Shown: positions 35,071 through 48,015 of the stretch, piece by piece | Layout of the letters: each line of letters starts with the position of its first letter | Position numbering within the stretch: the stretch's first letter is position 1 | Origin: Ulota crispa | Taxonomy: Eukaryota; Streptophyta; Bryopsida; Orthotrichales; Orthotrichaceae | Direction of reading: 5' to 3' | Length of the DNA: 64,000 bases | NCBI GenBank assembly: GCA_963920765.1 | Contig: OY987247.1 | Span: forward strand, 1,798,001 to 1,862,000 | Made by a program: the position numbers and the translations under genes | The notes under the pieces: model-generated | Database searches by the model: none | Told to the model about the DNA's origin: nothing | The model's input: only the letters and a program-made list of their open reading frames with translations

Positions 35071-37050
35071 TTAGCTATCAAATTAATGAAGCACCCTCCA
35101 TAACGCAGCATCCTTCATACAGTTCCAAGCTAGGATAAGTGCTTGCAAAACCTCCTTAGAATTCATGCCACCTAATCACATTCTTCGAAATGGTATTCAC
35201 ATATTGTAGCCCACAATAGATTGTATGAATGTAAATTGCTGTATAGGCTCACCTAACAAATTCACATATTTATTGAATAAGTGCCTGTTAATCTTATTGG
35301 TGTGGGATGCAGTAATTAAAACAACTTGTGTAGTTTCTTATATTGATTATTACAATTTCTGATGGCCGCCGTTATTTGCATTAATGAACCCAGATGAACA
35401 GTAGGGCTTTTCACCTTGGGCAGTTTTGAGGAAAAATAAAAAAAACTTTGCCTTTTGGTGGGCTAGAACTTCGTTGTAGTCGTGTTACTTTGACGACTGG
35501 TCCACTTGGTCTGCTGGTTCTTTTTCTTTTTCTTTTCAATTTTTGTTTTTTGTTTTCTTTTGTCAACTCTTACTTTTTGTGTAATTCTGTGGAGAATTTG
35601 TCCGTAAATTGTACTTCCACTTGTAAGAATAAGTGTACATCTAAAGTAGACTACAATTCCATTTCTACGTCAGTACTACCTCGTTTCAAAAATACGAAGA
35701 ACTTGGGCACCCTTTCCTAACCATTATTCAGGAGGGCTGGAACTGGAAGCTTTTCACAATCAGGGTCAACTCATCAAAACTTTGGGTTGCTTGTACCAAA
35801 ATTACAACCCGCTTTGTTTGAAAAGTGGCCTTGAGCACTTATGGTAACAACAATACAATAAATATCATTTCTTTTACATCTAAGGCCTTGAGGTAAAAAA
35901 CGAGGTCAAGAAGGATGCAATCTTTTTCTCTTGTTGATTAAATATAGGAAATCAATTCCATGGTCTTCACATTAGAAATCACTTCCTGTAATAGCCATGA
36001 TAACTCTAGGAAGGCAAGACTTGCCAAGACTTGGAAATGGATACTTTTAAATAGAAAGCTAGTTGGTTGTCACAAGCGAGTGGTCATACTTCATTAAAGT
36101 ACTGTTATCTGAATATATTTTTGTTGTATAATCAACTCTAAAGATTGAAGCTAAAATCTCAAAGATTTTAATATTTTTACTTTTATTTTTATTTGTTTCT
36201 TCCAATCCGTCTCTTATGAAATCTTCAAGAAGAGATTTAAAATGCTTAAAATTGTGACCTGAATTTTTTTTTTCAAGATAATGGGAGAAAGGGCATGCAT
36301 TATATTCTAATTATAATGAGTGATTGAGACCATTCTTGGTGCCATATGGGTAGAAAACTTGAAAAAACAAACCGCTATTCTTGATGACCTCAACTTCTAG
36401 TGCAAATTGGCCTGTAGTCCCTTAGGGGTTGTTCATTCAAATATTGAACAACTAATGAATACAAATATGTTTCATGTATATAAAAGCTTAATTTTTTAAA
36501 TTCATCTACAGGTTATTAAATTCTTGTATTGAATATCCAACAATTATACAATGTAGGATTCTAAAAATGTCCTTCAAAACATTCTAGTATTCAAAAAGTC
36601 CTTGTCTGTCTCACCTAAAAAGACTAATGCTTACGGTTTAAAACCCAACTATTGAAAAATAGTCTCAAGCATAAGGATGTTGAAAATGAATTAAAGTCAC
36701 CACATGTACAACTTAAGAAAAAAAAAAAAGCTGGGAAGATAATAGAAAAACAAACAAAGATTTGTAGTTTTCATTTCAGGATCTATTAATTAGAAATTTT
36801 GAGAGAATTATTTAAAGTTGTGATTGATAAAACTAAATGAGTGCAATAATAGATCCAACTAAACCAACACTATTTATAGGTCATAATCTAAAATTGTTGT
36901 TTGAAAGTCATCAATTAGTTATTCTTTTAAATTTCTCTTTATAAGGCATCTTCACATTTTTGAGAATCAAGATGTTTCCTAGTTGTTGAGGAGTTATAAT
37001 GATTTTCAAATCTACCTCGATTTCTAGTATAAATCCGTACTTGAATGGTT
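35071..37050. other. AT-rich intergenic DNA, little recognised
   Basis: The only landmark is a solitary TTAA-element-like end at about 36408-36432 (GTAGTCCCTTAGGGGTTG) without a visible partner. The 90-codon frame at 35448-35720 is Phe/Leu-rich with no known domain. Confidence 0.35.
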
Positions 37051-37284
37051 TTAGCCCCTAAATGTCCCATGAGCATAATAGATGCTTTGCCATATACTTG
37101 GCATTTTCTACCAACAAGAAGTTTTAACTTGGGATATTAAATGGCTCACCAAAACCACGTTCATCTATATTCAAGCTTCTTTGTTGATTTCAAATGTAGT
37201 AAAAGTGTGGATCCATTTCATATACAAGAAAAACACCTTATATTGTATTGGCAGCAAAAACACTTTCAAACGTTCAGGAGTTAA
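37051..37284 (+). mobile_element. TTAA-type MITE, family A copy 2
   Basis: It starts TTAGCCCCTAAATGTCCCAT and ends AAACGTTCAGGAGTTAA. Length and interior match 3680-3916 and 48762-48995 (TTCTACCAACAAGAAGTTTT and TATTGTATTGGCAGC). The left TTAA has decayed to TTAG. The 92-codon frame that starts inside runs past the end of the element and is not a gene. Confidence 0.6.
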
Positions 37285-37856
37285 AAACCAAGTTTTAAAA
37301 CAACCATTGTACCATCCAAACCAGAAAATTGAACATCTAATGTCAGTAGTTAGTAATTAGTATGGCCAACACTAAACAAAATAATTTGTGCAGTCCTGAA
37401 TGATCTGATCCCATGTTTTCTTGTAAGGGGGGTTTTGAGCGTTGAGTATGCCATAGTACTTCCCTTCTTTTCCATGCCAGAAATATTGGGATTCCACCTA
37501 ACCCAGATTGCTATACCTCTTTGTTTCTTTTCAAATTTTCAATCTTAGTGCAGTTGACTAGTCCACCCATTAGTACTAAGCTTAAACATTAGTACTAAAC
37601 ATGATTTGTACATAATAACCTGCTTTGGAGGTAGCTCCTCTTCATTCGGTACTCTGTAGTGTTGGTTATAACGCATGCTTCAAGGGTCAGAGCACATCAT
37701 ACCTAAAACCTCGCATACTTGCCTGAAACACCCTCGGCAAAATAGGGGAAAAGGAGCCCTTAGTTGAGGCACGATAAGAGCCTTGGAAACAGTAAAAGGA
37801 GGACCTTGTTAGGTGTGCAACTTTTGTGGCAAGTTTGATGAGGAATATGCACCCTT

Positions 37857-38041
37857 AGGGCATCCTTTCATGTGAGGGGGTGCTCGGTGAATCTAATAAA
37901 AGGCAATCAATAATTGGTCGGATCAGGTTCCAAAAACTGATAATTGGTCAGATCTGGTTCTGGTTTTCCCATAATTTGATTTGACCAATCATCAATCGCC
38001 TTTTGTATTAGATTCACCATGCACCCCCTCACATGGAAGGG
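37857..38041. mobile_element. Hairpin element, about 185 bp
   Basis: The left arm includes CATGTGAGGGGGTGCTCGGT and GAATCTAATAAAAGGCAATC; the right arm repeats the complement (GATTCACCATGCACCCCCTC). The arms are about 70 bp and well matched, with a loop of about 50 bp. TTA-like flanks suggest a Harbinger-type MITE, but this is uncertain. Well-matched arms imply a fairly young element. Confidence 0.6.
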
Positions 38042-38744
38042 TGCCTTCAGTATGCGGCTAGCTTTGGGAACTCTAACACACTCATGTAAACCTATTGCTT
38101 TTTGTCAAGAGAGAAATCCTCCTCTTCCTAGCTAAAAGGGAGTTGGTTGTTTGGATTGGCATCAACTCTTCAAGCTTTGCAAGTTTGTTTCAAGTGTTGG
38201 CCATGATTGCTCTTGTGCCAAGGCCATGAGTTTCATGTTTGGCTTTGGGCTCAAATTTCTCCAAATACATTTGGACCCACATCCACTATATAGTAATTGT
38301 CCCATATTTTGGTTGGACTAAGGACACCCTTATATTGCACATATTAGTAGGAAAACTTCAAACCAATACAATTGTGATGACTGTTACTTAAACTTGGAAA
38401 GTACTTGTAGATTGTTGTTAATGGAGTAGAATTGCAGCAAGGTGGAGGTGCTAGAGGTGCTAAAATTGCCATTGAAAAGGACTGATTTTTTTAAATTTGA
38501 TTCATTTCAAGAGTTCCTAACCTTGACATACTTTGCAAGATAATTTCCTTAGAAGATTTAAGGATAAAGTAGGAAATTATGCTTTGTTCATATTTTTTGG
38601 ACTTTTGTAAAATTGGTCATAGAGATGTTTTTATTTATTTATTGTGGATGCCATTAATATCAAGTATTTCTGTATTAGAAGGTGGATTTAGAAACGAGAT
38701 ATGTTTAAGAATGTCTACCTTCTAATCTTGACTCTTAACCCCTC

Positions 38745-38814
38745 AATGCCCCAACGGCAAGAACTGCGCCCCATTTCAATGTTATTTTCAATAACCAAGG
38801 CATTGAGGGGTTAA
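38745..38814. mobile_element. Minimal TTAA-flanked element, 70 bp
   Basis: It starts TTAACCCCTCAATGCC and ends with the exact complement GGCATTGAGGGGTTAA. It is therefore a perfect 16-bp inverted repeat (including TTAA) around a 38-bp centre. This is the smallest clear member of the TTAA group. Confidence 0.6.
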
Positions 38815-39476
38815 TGATGAGTGACTTGCATTCCTATAATTGATATGTGGGAGAGGCTCATTGGGAATTTGATCTAGCCGCTTGGAAGAATGCATCTAGT
38901 CCAATTATTACATAATGCAAACATGTAAGATGGATATTTATCCAATTAAAGAAGTAGGAAAAGAGGATTTGAGGATTTCATTTCATAGCCATACTTTAGT
39001 AGGGTTGGATGTTCTCTATGCAAAATCTCAAAGAACAAAATGATTTTTCAAGCTTTCAAAATTCAACAAACATGTTAAAAATGATGAAAAAACTTGCATT
39101 CACAAATTGATCCAAGTCTTAAATAAAAACTACTAGTAGTTGCTTTGAAAAAGACCTTTAAGTCATGCAACCACACAAAAGAGGAACGGCCCTTATTTTA
39201 ATGTATAAAGTATTTGTTTACACTAACTCACACAACATCCTAGCTCCATTGTCGCTTAGAATCTTGTTTCTACTAAGCTTTAACATGTTGTTAATCATAA
39301 GGAAGTAATAAAATACAACAAGAATGGAGGACCTCCTTTGCTGGACTGAAACATAATTCTCTTCACTCAAAGTTGATGGCAATTCTTTGCATAAAATTGA
39401 ATTGCCACATCTATATTATAAAGTGTGGGTTGTTTGCCTCATATAATTTTCAAAATTTTCTATTTACATAGATGTT

Positions 39477-39650
39477 CAAAATTCTCTATCATAAACCATT
39501 AGGTGTCTATCCATCACCCAAAATTTGAAATTCAAAAAAGGGAGGGAGAGGAAGAAGTAGGGAAAGGGAGGGTGAAAATTCATGGGAAATTCATCTTGAG
39601 AGGGAGAGGAAAAAGCATGGAAAGGGAGGGTGACAGTTCACTTCAAAATT
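39477..39650 (+). repeat. Purine-rich dispersed repeat, copy 1
   Basis: The block TCTCTATCATAAACCATTAG, then ACCCAAAATTTGAAATT, then a GGGAGGGAGAGG purine tract recurs at about 54303-54460, 56377-56500, 56630-56765 (inverted) and 59350-59500. The purine tract itself is duplicated here. No ends or coding region are defined. Confidence 0.5.
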
Positions 39651-40479
39651 CAAGAGAAATATGGTGCAAGGAACATGCAAGGAATTCTTGTTCACATGTT
39701 ACACAGATTAACCTATCAAATGATGCCATGTGACAAACTTTCAAGCCAAAAAAACAAAATTAGTACTTCCATTTATGAGGTAATGATAGCATTGGGTATT
39801 TCACTTGACAACGTTACATGAAATATGTTAGGCATTGTTCACAAACATCAAACTTAGCAAAAAAGAAATTCTTTTTTTGTTGGGAAGTATAACAATGTGT
39901 ATAAAGACATAGACGTAAAGTCATAGTCCTTTTTAAAACCCTTCCACACATTCAATTCTTCATCAAATTTAAAAATGATTATAGATTTGAAAAGCTTGCT
40001 ATGGAGGATAAAATGTGTTAGAATTTGAAAAGTGGATTATTTTTATTTCATGCTTTTAATCCATGCCGAAAGTGATTTTGCACAAATAAGTATGTCATAT
40101 TTATCAACTTTTATCAACACCATCAACATCTTTGTGGATTTTAATTGCTTTTAAGAACTTGAAATTGTCTCAACTTAAGCAAGCTTGTTGTACATTGAGA
40201 ATAGATTGAGAATATATTGGTGGTAAATCATTGACAAACTTGTAGTGATTTTACAAGCATTTAAATCATAATTGGTTTTTTTAAATGTTTTTTTAATATT
40301 TTTTAATGTTAATTTTCTAACACATCTCCTGATTAGATTTATGTCAAAATTTAACATAATTGCTCCTTTTTCTAAATTTTTCAAATATGTAATTAGTTTT
40401 AGATTTGGTAAAGTAATAATTGTGTGAGAGTTTTTTTTTAAAGGGCTACGACTTTTTGTCCAAAACTCTATATCACATA

Positions 40480-40933
40480 AGGTAGAAGCATCCAAAATTT
40501 ACAATGTAATTAATATCATTACTTTCTACACAAGGTGGTCATTCTAAAATTTAAATTTACACCAAATAGTGCATTTAGGTTGCCCCACACTAATTTTCAT
40601 ATCTTACACTTCTACTGCTGTAAAAATGATTTTCATCACTAATTACTACAAGAAAACAAATTTTAAAGGGCTTTTCAACCACTACAAAGCTGCCAAAAAA
40701 ATAAATTAACAAAGTTCAAGTTGTAAATCATGTGAAACCCAATTGTTGTCAACCATTAGTGTGGGGCAACCTAGATGCACTATTTGGTATAGATAAGTTA
40801 TAGATAACTTATCATTTTGATTAACAATAATAAGTTATTTATGCCTTACCTAGATTTAAATTCTAGAATGACCACTTTGTGTAAAAAGTAACAATAATAT
40901 TAGGTACGTTATTAGCATTGGGTGCTTCTATCT
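40480..40933. mobile_element. TA-flanked hairpin element, family S copy 2 (454 bp)
   Basis: Left arm: AGGTAGAAGCATCCAAAATT, then ACACAAGGTGGTCATTCTA, then ACCAAATAGTGCATTTAGG. The right arm contains the complement of all three, and TA flanks both ends. The right arm also carries about 65 bp not present in the left (around 40785-40850), a small AT-rich insertion. Non-coding. Confidence 0.65.
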
Positions 40934-42106
40934 TAGTTAAGATTTGAAAGCAGAGCACACTTAGGGGGACTTTTGAGGAACTTGAGGTAATTATGAGAGT
41001 CACACTTGGCAGGAGTGATGTGCAGAGGGATTCCATCCTTACAAAGATGATTAGCAGGCAAGAAAAATCTTTTTATGTTGATACCCTGGGGCCTGGGCAG
41101 CACGCCCCAGTGCAAATATCATCCTCACACCACTTCCAAAATTGTGGTTATAATAAGTTATATGGTAGGCACAAAAGTACCAAACCTACAATAAACATCT
41201 GGCTAACAAATCTCATTCATTTGTCCCCCTCCCCTACCCCTGAAAACACTAAAAAAAATAAAAACAACAACAAAAAAAACCAAAAAATGAGAGAGTTAGG
41301 GGTAAGTGCAGTTCATCTAGAAGTGTGCTGCGTTCTTCAAGCTTCAAACTCCCCTTCTGATTTGAGGCAAATATACAGCGCCATTATTGTGCTGCCAGGA
41401 AATTGGAGGTTATTCGGTGTAAGAGCAGCTCCAATCCTTTCCCACAACAATAAAGGTGACCAAAGATTTGGAGAGCAACTAAGCGGGTCAGTTAGAGTAG
41501 GAGGTCCACAATCTTTAAATCATTCTCATCGCACTCACACTAACCTTGTTCTTGTCAGAATCTTCTAGCTTCTTCTGTCCATCATTTTTCAATTATAATT
41601 AGAGGATTTGAGTCCTTCAATAAGCTATAACGTGAATGTGCAAGACCTGCATAATGGCGTGACCAGAAGTTTGTAGCGTCTCTCCGAGTTCTTTGGAGAT
41701 TAGTAGCGACTGTGTGGTGGAGGCCAAAACTAGAGGTCCTCCCGCAAAGGTTCACGTTAAGTGAGCCTTTCTATCTATGATGGCATTGCTCTAAGATGTA
41801 ATTTAGGGTTCCATGTAACTCTACAATTTTAGCATTTTACTAATTGAATTTAGGGGGATTTATAAGTATGGGCCACAAAATCACAAAATAACTACAAAAA
41901 AACATACATACTTTAAATATAATTACAAACATGGGCATACCCACGATGCTAACATTGGTCTTGCTCCTTTGTTCATCATCCTTTGTTCACCACTTATAGC
42001 CACTTGCCAAAACCCACCCACATGCTAAATGCCATGTGCAAGACTTTCATTGCACAACATTTGATTTTCACCCACCCACACCCACACCCACAATGCCATG
42101 GGAATG
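40934..42106. other. Intergenic DNA with the longest non-genic frame
   Basis: A 191-codon frame (40993-41568) exists, but its translation has no recognisable domain and includes a Lys/Asn run from an A-rich tract. Composition is mixed. I do not call it a gene. Confidence 0.35.
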
Positions 42107-42302
42107 CTATACCATGAGCAGGGAGCCGTGGGCCTAGATTTTTTGGTCAAATAGGCCCCTATAAATGTGCATTTAAAATTTTCATTTCTGAAAATTTTGT
42201 CTTAAAAAAACAAAATCCATTACCTTTGAACTCAAAATTGGTTCCCAGTTACATAATCTTGTCTCACTGCTCATGGTTCACCATTTCACGCTCACAAAGT
42301 AA
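42107..42302 (+). mobile_element. MITE family U, copy 3 (about 196 bp)
   Basis: It begins GCTATACCATGAGCAGGGAG and ends TTTCACGCTCACAAAGTA, aligning with the copies at 8923 and 23450 but with internal losses. It is the most diverged of the three. Confidence 0.45.
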
Positions 42303-43371
42303 TGTTGTCCCACAACACCACTCACATATGCACATGTCGCAATCCTCCTTTGCTACATTTTTTCACCGTCCACTTGATTGTTCACAACATTTCTTCAATA
42401 CCAAAATGCAAGCCTTCTTTTGTTTAATTTACCATCCTGTTTACAATAACAATATTGTGATTGTGCCCGTATTTATAATTGTTATTTTGTGCTGTTGCTT
42501 GTAAATTCCCCTCAATTATACATTCAAGTTTTCCTTTTATTGTCCAGCTCTGATCCCATTAGCCTGGTATCTAGGGCAAGAGAGAGGAACATTGACTACA
42601 AATAAATACAATAAAATACACCAAGAATTGTTGTGTATTGGACGTGACAAATACAACCTGAAAAAAATAGCACCGGCCAAGCTTGCCAGAAGGCTGAGTA
42701 GGATAAAAGCACCCCCTCCAATTTCTAGCCAACGAAAGGTCTTCTGTCAGCCTGGGTAAACTGATTTTTTTTTTCTGCAACGACAGATAACCATTGACTA
42801 TGCATTTTAGTATTTAGTCTCGAGGGTCCTTTTCGCTTTGCACATGTTTTTGAATTCTCCAGGAGTCCAGGTTATAACATGTGCGCACAAAAAGCCACTT
42901 TCTTTACCTCACGTACAGTCGGCCTGCATACATACATTGGATGCTTTTTCTTTTGGGAGTTTACAAGAAAGAACACAAAACATAGAACAAAGGCACAGTT
43001 TGAATGTATTTACAAACAAGGGCACATCAGCAACGTCAACCCATATTAGTTTGCTTGTGGTTTGTGTTTGACTAGCAATAGCTTAGAGCTCATCATTCAA
43101 CCTCTAGTAAGTTATACACACAAATTGCTCACTACTCAACGGCAATGTTTGAGGAGAATTTGAGCTTCTTCAATAAAAATGCAACCGGTTATTTGAAGTG
43201 CATGCACCCAATATTGCGTTCATAGTAATACTGTATTTAGACATTTCCCAGAAATCTGGCTGGTTTTTATCTTGTTTATTCAAATTGCAACCAATCTTTT
43301 GACATTTCATTTGGCTAATTTTCTAATTTTTGTAATTTCCCCGCTCATTGCTCACCAGTGTGTGCGCAATA

Positions 43372-43687
43372 AGGTAGAAGGCTCAAAAACCGTCCAGGCT
43401 CTAAAATCGCTCACCCTCCAAAATGTTCTCATTCTGTACATATATTTTTTCATAGATTTCAAAATGTACAAGTGGTGTGCATTTGAGTTGGTGAGTGGTT
43501 ATAGAGCCCTATGCCACTTTAGCTTCAAAATTTCATAACTAATTCTACAAAATTTCAAAAAACATGAAACAACTTGGGTTAGATGTCAATTCTTCTTGGA
43601 AATTTTACTGAAAAATATTTCAAGAAGTTCTACCTCCCCAAAATTCAGTTTCAGCCCTTAGATGGTCGGTTTTTGAGCCTTCTACCT
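43372..43687 (+). mobile_element. TA-flanked MITE, family R copy 2
   Basis: The termini AGGTAGAAGGCTCAAAAACC and its partner GAGCCTTCTACCT are bounded by TA. The interior matches the other three copies (TTGGGTTAGATGTCAATTCT and CCAAAATTCAGTTTCAG). Dispersed repeat EE lies just upstream (about 43150-43355). Confidence 0.65.
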
Positions 43688-45927
43688 TATGTCCCCAACT
43701 TCTCCAGTGCACTTGACTTTCTACCATTGCTTGTTGATTTTGAAGGTTTCCTAATACGTTAACCAACTGACCAAATGATAGGATTACAACAATATTGTGT
43801 GAGTGTACATTGTTTGTAACTACTTTTGAACCATGCGCATATCTTATACATATTTTGTGATTTTATGCTCTTATTTGTAAGTTCCCTGTTTGTTTTTTTC
43901 CCCCTTCAGTTGGTTCTAATATGTGGCATATAATTGGAGTACACAAGGTTCACGCAAATCAAAACCACAGCCTACAGTCCCAGTTTCAAATTCCACACAA
44001 CTGAAGGTTGATAAACAGATTTAGGTACCCCCACTGCCCTGGAAATCATGGATTGCGGTGGTTGGTGTCAGCAGGGTGCTTTTAGTCTCAGCTTGCAGGC
44101 TCTCACCTGTTTTTCCTAAACTCACCAGACTTTCAAAACCCGTTGAAACACAAAAAAGGGCCCCAAATCCTTGATTAGTGTCAGATTGTCCCACACCTCT
44201 CATTAATTGGGTGCTGGGGTGCTGGAGCCTGAGTTGGCCTTCTGCTGCTTTGCTTGGAATCCGGTTCTCCAGACTCCTGGGCCAGCACAACTGCCTCGGT
44301 ACCAGGTTATCTGGGCTCTTCTATTGGACTTTGGTTCCCTCCCCAGCGAGTGTCTGCCTTCTAGTTTATCCTGACTCCCTGGCTTGATCAGTGAGATCCT
44401 AATCCTGATTTACATAACTAATTAAAGTGGCTAAACACACATGCTGAACGTGGTAAGAGCAACCTCAATGGCTGCGCAATATGTGAGTGCCTAATAAGAC
44501 AGATAAGGTAGGAGGGCTTGAGTTTGGTTTTGGCATTTAGAACAACTCATGTAGGGTTGTAAAAAACAGCGCACGGAGCTTTTTAAATGAGTCACATTTT
44601 CTATGTTCTAATATTGTATTTGTGCATTCATGGTTAAAGAATTTAAGAGAGTGACATGAGATGCTGCTCAATGTGCTTATTTGTTATAATTATGTTGAGA
44701 TTTGTTTTTGAGTAAAATTTAGATGTATGTCATACTAAAATAAATGAAAATGTGTTTTCAATCATAATTTGAATATTAGAATATGGAATGAGTACTTGCA
44801 AGCTTTAAGGGCCTTCTTGGAGCATTCTCATCTTTGTAGCAGTTGCTTTTTGGACTCATGTGCTCCATTTACAAGCCTCCTTTGAATCATGAATGCTACC
44901 ACCTATGATCAAGAATAGCTACCTATGCACCTTTTGCTTTGATAAATTGTAGTTAATCCATACTAACTCAAAAAAAAAAAAAAGTTTAAATGGCCATATG
45001 AATGTCTCTTCTTTGGCTTCCTACCAAAAATTTCCATTTAGCCAAGCTGCCTTGACTTTTCCAAGGAAGGGCACTTTCCCTTAGATGATCAATTCACAAA
45101 CCTCCTACCTTAGTGTTAGAATCTTGGGCTCCTGTGGTTGAAGTGCAAAATTTGGGATGGAGGGATTCTACAATAAACTTTTTAAATATGAACTTTATGG
45201 AGTTAGCTTAGATAATTGACAATGCAATATCCCTATAAGTATATAAATTTGGGCCCACTTGTTGCCACAATGTTGTTGATTGCATTTCTTGCTTCACTTT
45301 ATTTTTGTGGCCAATGACAATCTTTGACAAGAGATTCTGGTAAATTAACATACACGTATCAACATTGCTAATGATTGGGTTTGGTGTCAAATACAATCTA
45401 CATGATTGTCTCAAGTTGCTTATGCATGATAGTTACTTGTGCCTGCAAAACAAAATCTAGGACAAACATGTTTGAAAACATAGTCCCTAGTTTTACAAGG
45501 TCTTTTCTATTGCTATTGAAGGGCTTCCGTATAATGTCTAGTGCAAAACCTCATGAATCCATATAATGTGATATTTTTTGAAAGAAAATGAGGCTAGTGC
45601 TTGGGGGGATCACACCCTTTTACAATTAGATACCACTTGTGATAATGGGGTAATTAAATGAGGGGTATTTAGATTTTTAAGGTAAAATTTTTTTCCCTTT
45701 ATTTAGATAAAAAGCTACTTTTGTGTATTTTACGATACCTTGTGCTTATTTTTAAATGGTTATATGACTTAATTTTTCAAACCTTATTTTTTTTACAAAC
45801 ACAAAAGTATCATAAGAAAGAGTTATGCGTATACAATGGGTTTATAGAAGACTTTGGCCCTTACAAGCATTTGAATTACAAAAAACACCTTTGAATGAGA
45901 AAAAGCAATAAAGAACATGAAGTTGAA
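43688..45927. other. Intergenic DNA, no gene recognised
   Basis: A GC-richer patch at 44000-44400 has overlapping frames (89 codons minus, 69 plus) with no recognised domain. The remainder is AT-rich with short frames only. Confidence 0.35.
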
Positions 45928-46045
45928 GCAAACAACCAATCAGTCTTACACCACGCACAATTTTATGCAAACAACCAATTACAGTCCCCCACCACACAGA
46001 AGCTTAAGCAAAGAACCTATCACAATCCCGCATCACACACAAGCT
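45928..46045. repeat. Degenerate tandem repeat, three units of 39-41 bp
   Basis: Units starting at 45928, 45967 and 46008 begin GCAAACAACCAAT or GCAAAGAACCTAT and contain a CACCACRCA-type core. The units have diverged by substitutions and small indels. Confidence 0.65.
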
Positions 46046-48015
46046 TGCATGCTCCAACTTAGTTGTTGAAATAATTTTGAACAAATTTCCCTCCATTCTT
46101 TTCAAAACTTGGACATAACATACTTAATTTTTCATTAAAATTTGTTAAACAATAATAATCAAACTCATCCTACTAAACACTTTCTAGAGGATTCTATGTT
46201 TTCCACCCTATTTTTTTTTGACAGACTTCTAAAATGAATGCATTATTCACCACCCTATTTTACATATAATGAAGTAGTAGACATATTTTAAGTGCTATGG
46301 TATTTCTAACAAAAATATAAGACTTACCTCCAATGAATAAAATTGACCCTATTTTTACCTCAAGTAGTTTACTAAAAATTGGAGAGTGACTCCCCGAGAG
46401 TTAGTGTCCACAAATCAATTACATACAAAGGGATAAGGTTAAGAGTCTAAATTTCAATTACAAAGAAAAGTGTAGCTAAGACTGCAATTTTTAATAAATG
46501 TAGCATTTTGGTATTTAGTTTTATGTTCAACATATGATTGAACATCTCTCAATTGTGTGCTTTGTTGAAAATAGAGAAGATCCTTTCTTGCAATATTTTA
46601 CTAATGTCAATGTAATTTATAGGGGTTTCGTTGAGTTCCTGTAATTCATAGGGAATTATGGCAAATTATAGAACAAAATTTAAAGCTAATGTGGATATGA
46701 CAAATTGCTATAAGATTCCTTCATTCAACTAAGGCAATGCATCCCCTTAGAATTGATTAGAGCGTTGTGTTTATGAACTACACTTAATATAATGATATAA
46801 TGCAGTTTGAATTTCATTATAGCATTGTAGAACTCTATCTAGTGGAACATGAGTTGTACATGTGTCACCCTTGCCTTGCAGGAAGGACAAGTGGGCTTCA
46901 AGACAATCTTTGACATTATATCCAGAACTTGGTATATGAAAGTGATCCAATCAAGTCTTAGAGTACCTCCACTGCAAACAACAAGTGATACTTTATCAAT
47001 ACTTTAGGAGGAAGATTTGTACTTTGGGACTCCACCCCATCACTGTTATTGATTTTTGTACTTTGCTAAAAGATTCTACAAGGTTCCATTCTGCCTATTG
47101 TGCAAGTTTTTTGAGACCTCACTAGAGCTCACACAATGACTCAAAGTTTGTTGCTATCACAAATGAGGTGAGAGGCAGCGCATTTTTTTTCGTTCGCCAG
47201 ATTCTGCGTGTAGAGGGAGGATTGGAGAAAAAATGGAGGGATTGTCCCAGACTTGCGAAAACCTATCAGTTTTTTGCTAGTCTGACGACGGTTTGCTATG
47301 AAAAAAATGCCCTCGTGAGAGGTAGATTCACAACCAGTGCCATAGATGGGTGAGAGGGAGGTGCAACACAAATATCCTAGAAAGAAGATGCTACTCAAAA
47401 TGGCCCGCAGTCCCGCACCATGACTCTTCAAAAACCTTATTGCATTCTATTTGAAATGAAAGCAGCAAAGCTGCTCTTAGAGAGGAATGCATAAATCAAG
47501 TAGAAAACATGTTTATTGTCAGTTATTTATTCATGGGTCAGTCAGTGGGTACGTAGATATCCAGGTTTCTATAAATGCTCAGACTGCCCATGGCTAGACA
47601 ATTGTATTACTCATTTTATTTCGTCAATTTTTGGTCTAGTGAAAGTTGTAAAATAATTACAAGTTTGGTATGTTCATGGATGCAGAAACTGGTCACGGCT
47701 GGGACTGCTGATGAAAATACTTGCTTGCATGTGAGAGAATGTCATTTTGAATGTAATGTCACAGCTTCAGAGGCTTGCAGCAAATTAGTGCACTGCTTTG
47801 GAAGCCCATTAAAGAGGGTTAAGGTACACAAGGTACACTAATTGAGAGCATTCCCCTGTCCAGCTAAAGCAGTTAATGGAACATCCATCACCCTTGCCTT
47901 CTTGCAGGATATGGGGACCTGGGTTAGAACCCCGACCTAACAATGCTGTAAAATTTGACATCCTCAAATTTTGAATATGGTAATCAGTGAAAATATTTTG
48001 GATGAGGTGGCCTTA
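46046..48015. other. AT-rich intergenic DNA; a possible tRNA-like relic at 47865-47938
   Basis: No gene is recognised. At 47865-47938 the text GGGGACCTGGGTTAGAACCC resembles a tRNA T-arm and B box (GGTTCGAACCC), preceded by CAGCTAAAGCAGTTAATGGA at roughly A-box distance. This fits a tRNA-derived SINE head, weakly supported. The 96-codon minus-strand frame at 47141-47431 has no known domain. Confidence 0.3.

Noticed and set aside
40993-41568. 191-codon plus-strand open frame
   Set aside because: It has no recognisable domain, includes a Lys/Asn run from an A-rich tract, shows no exon-like context and lies in ordinary repeat-rich DNA.
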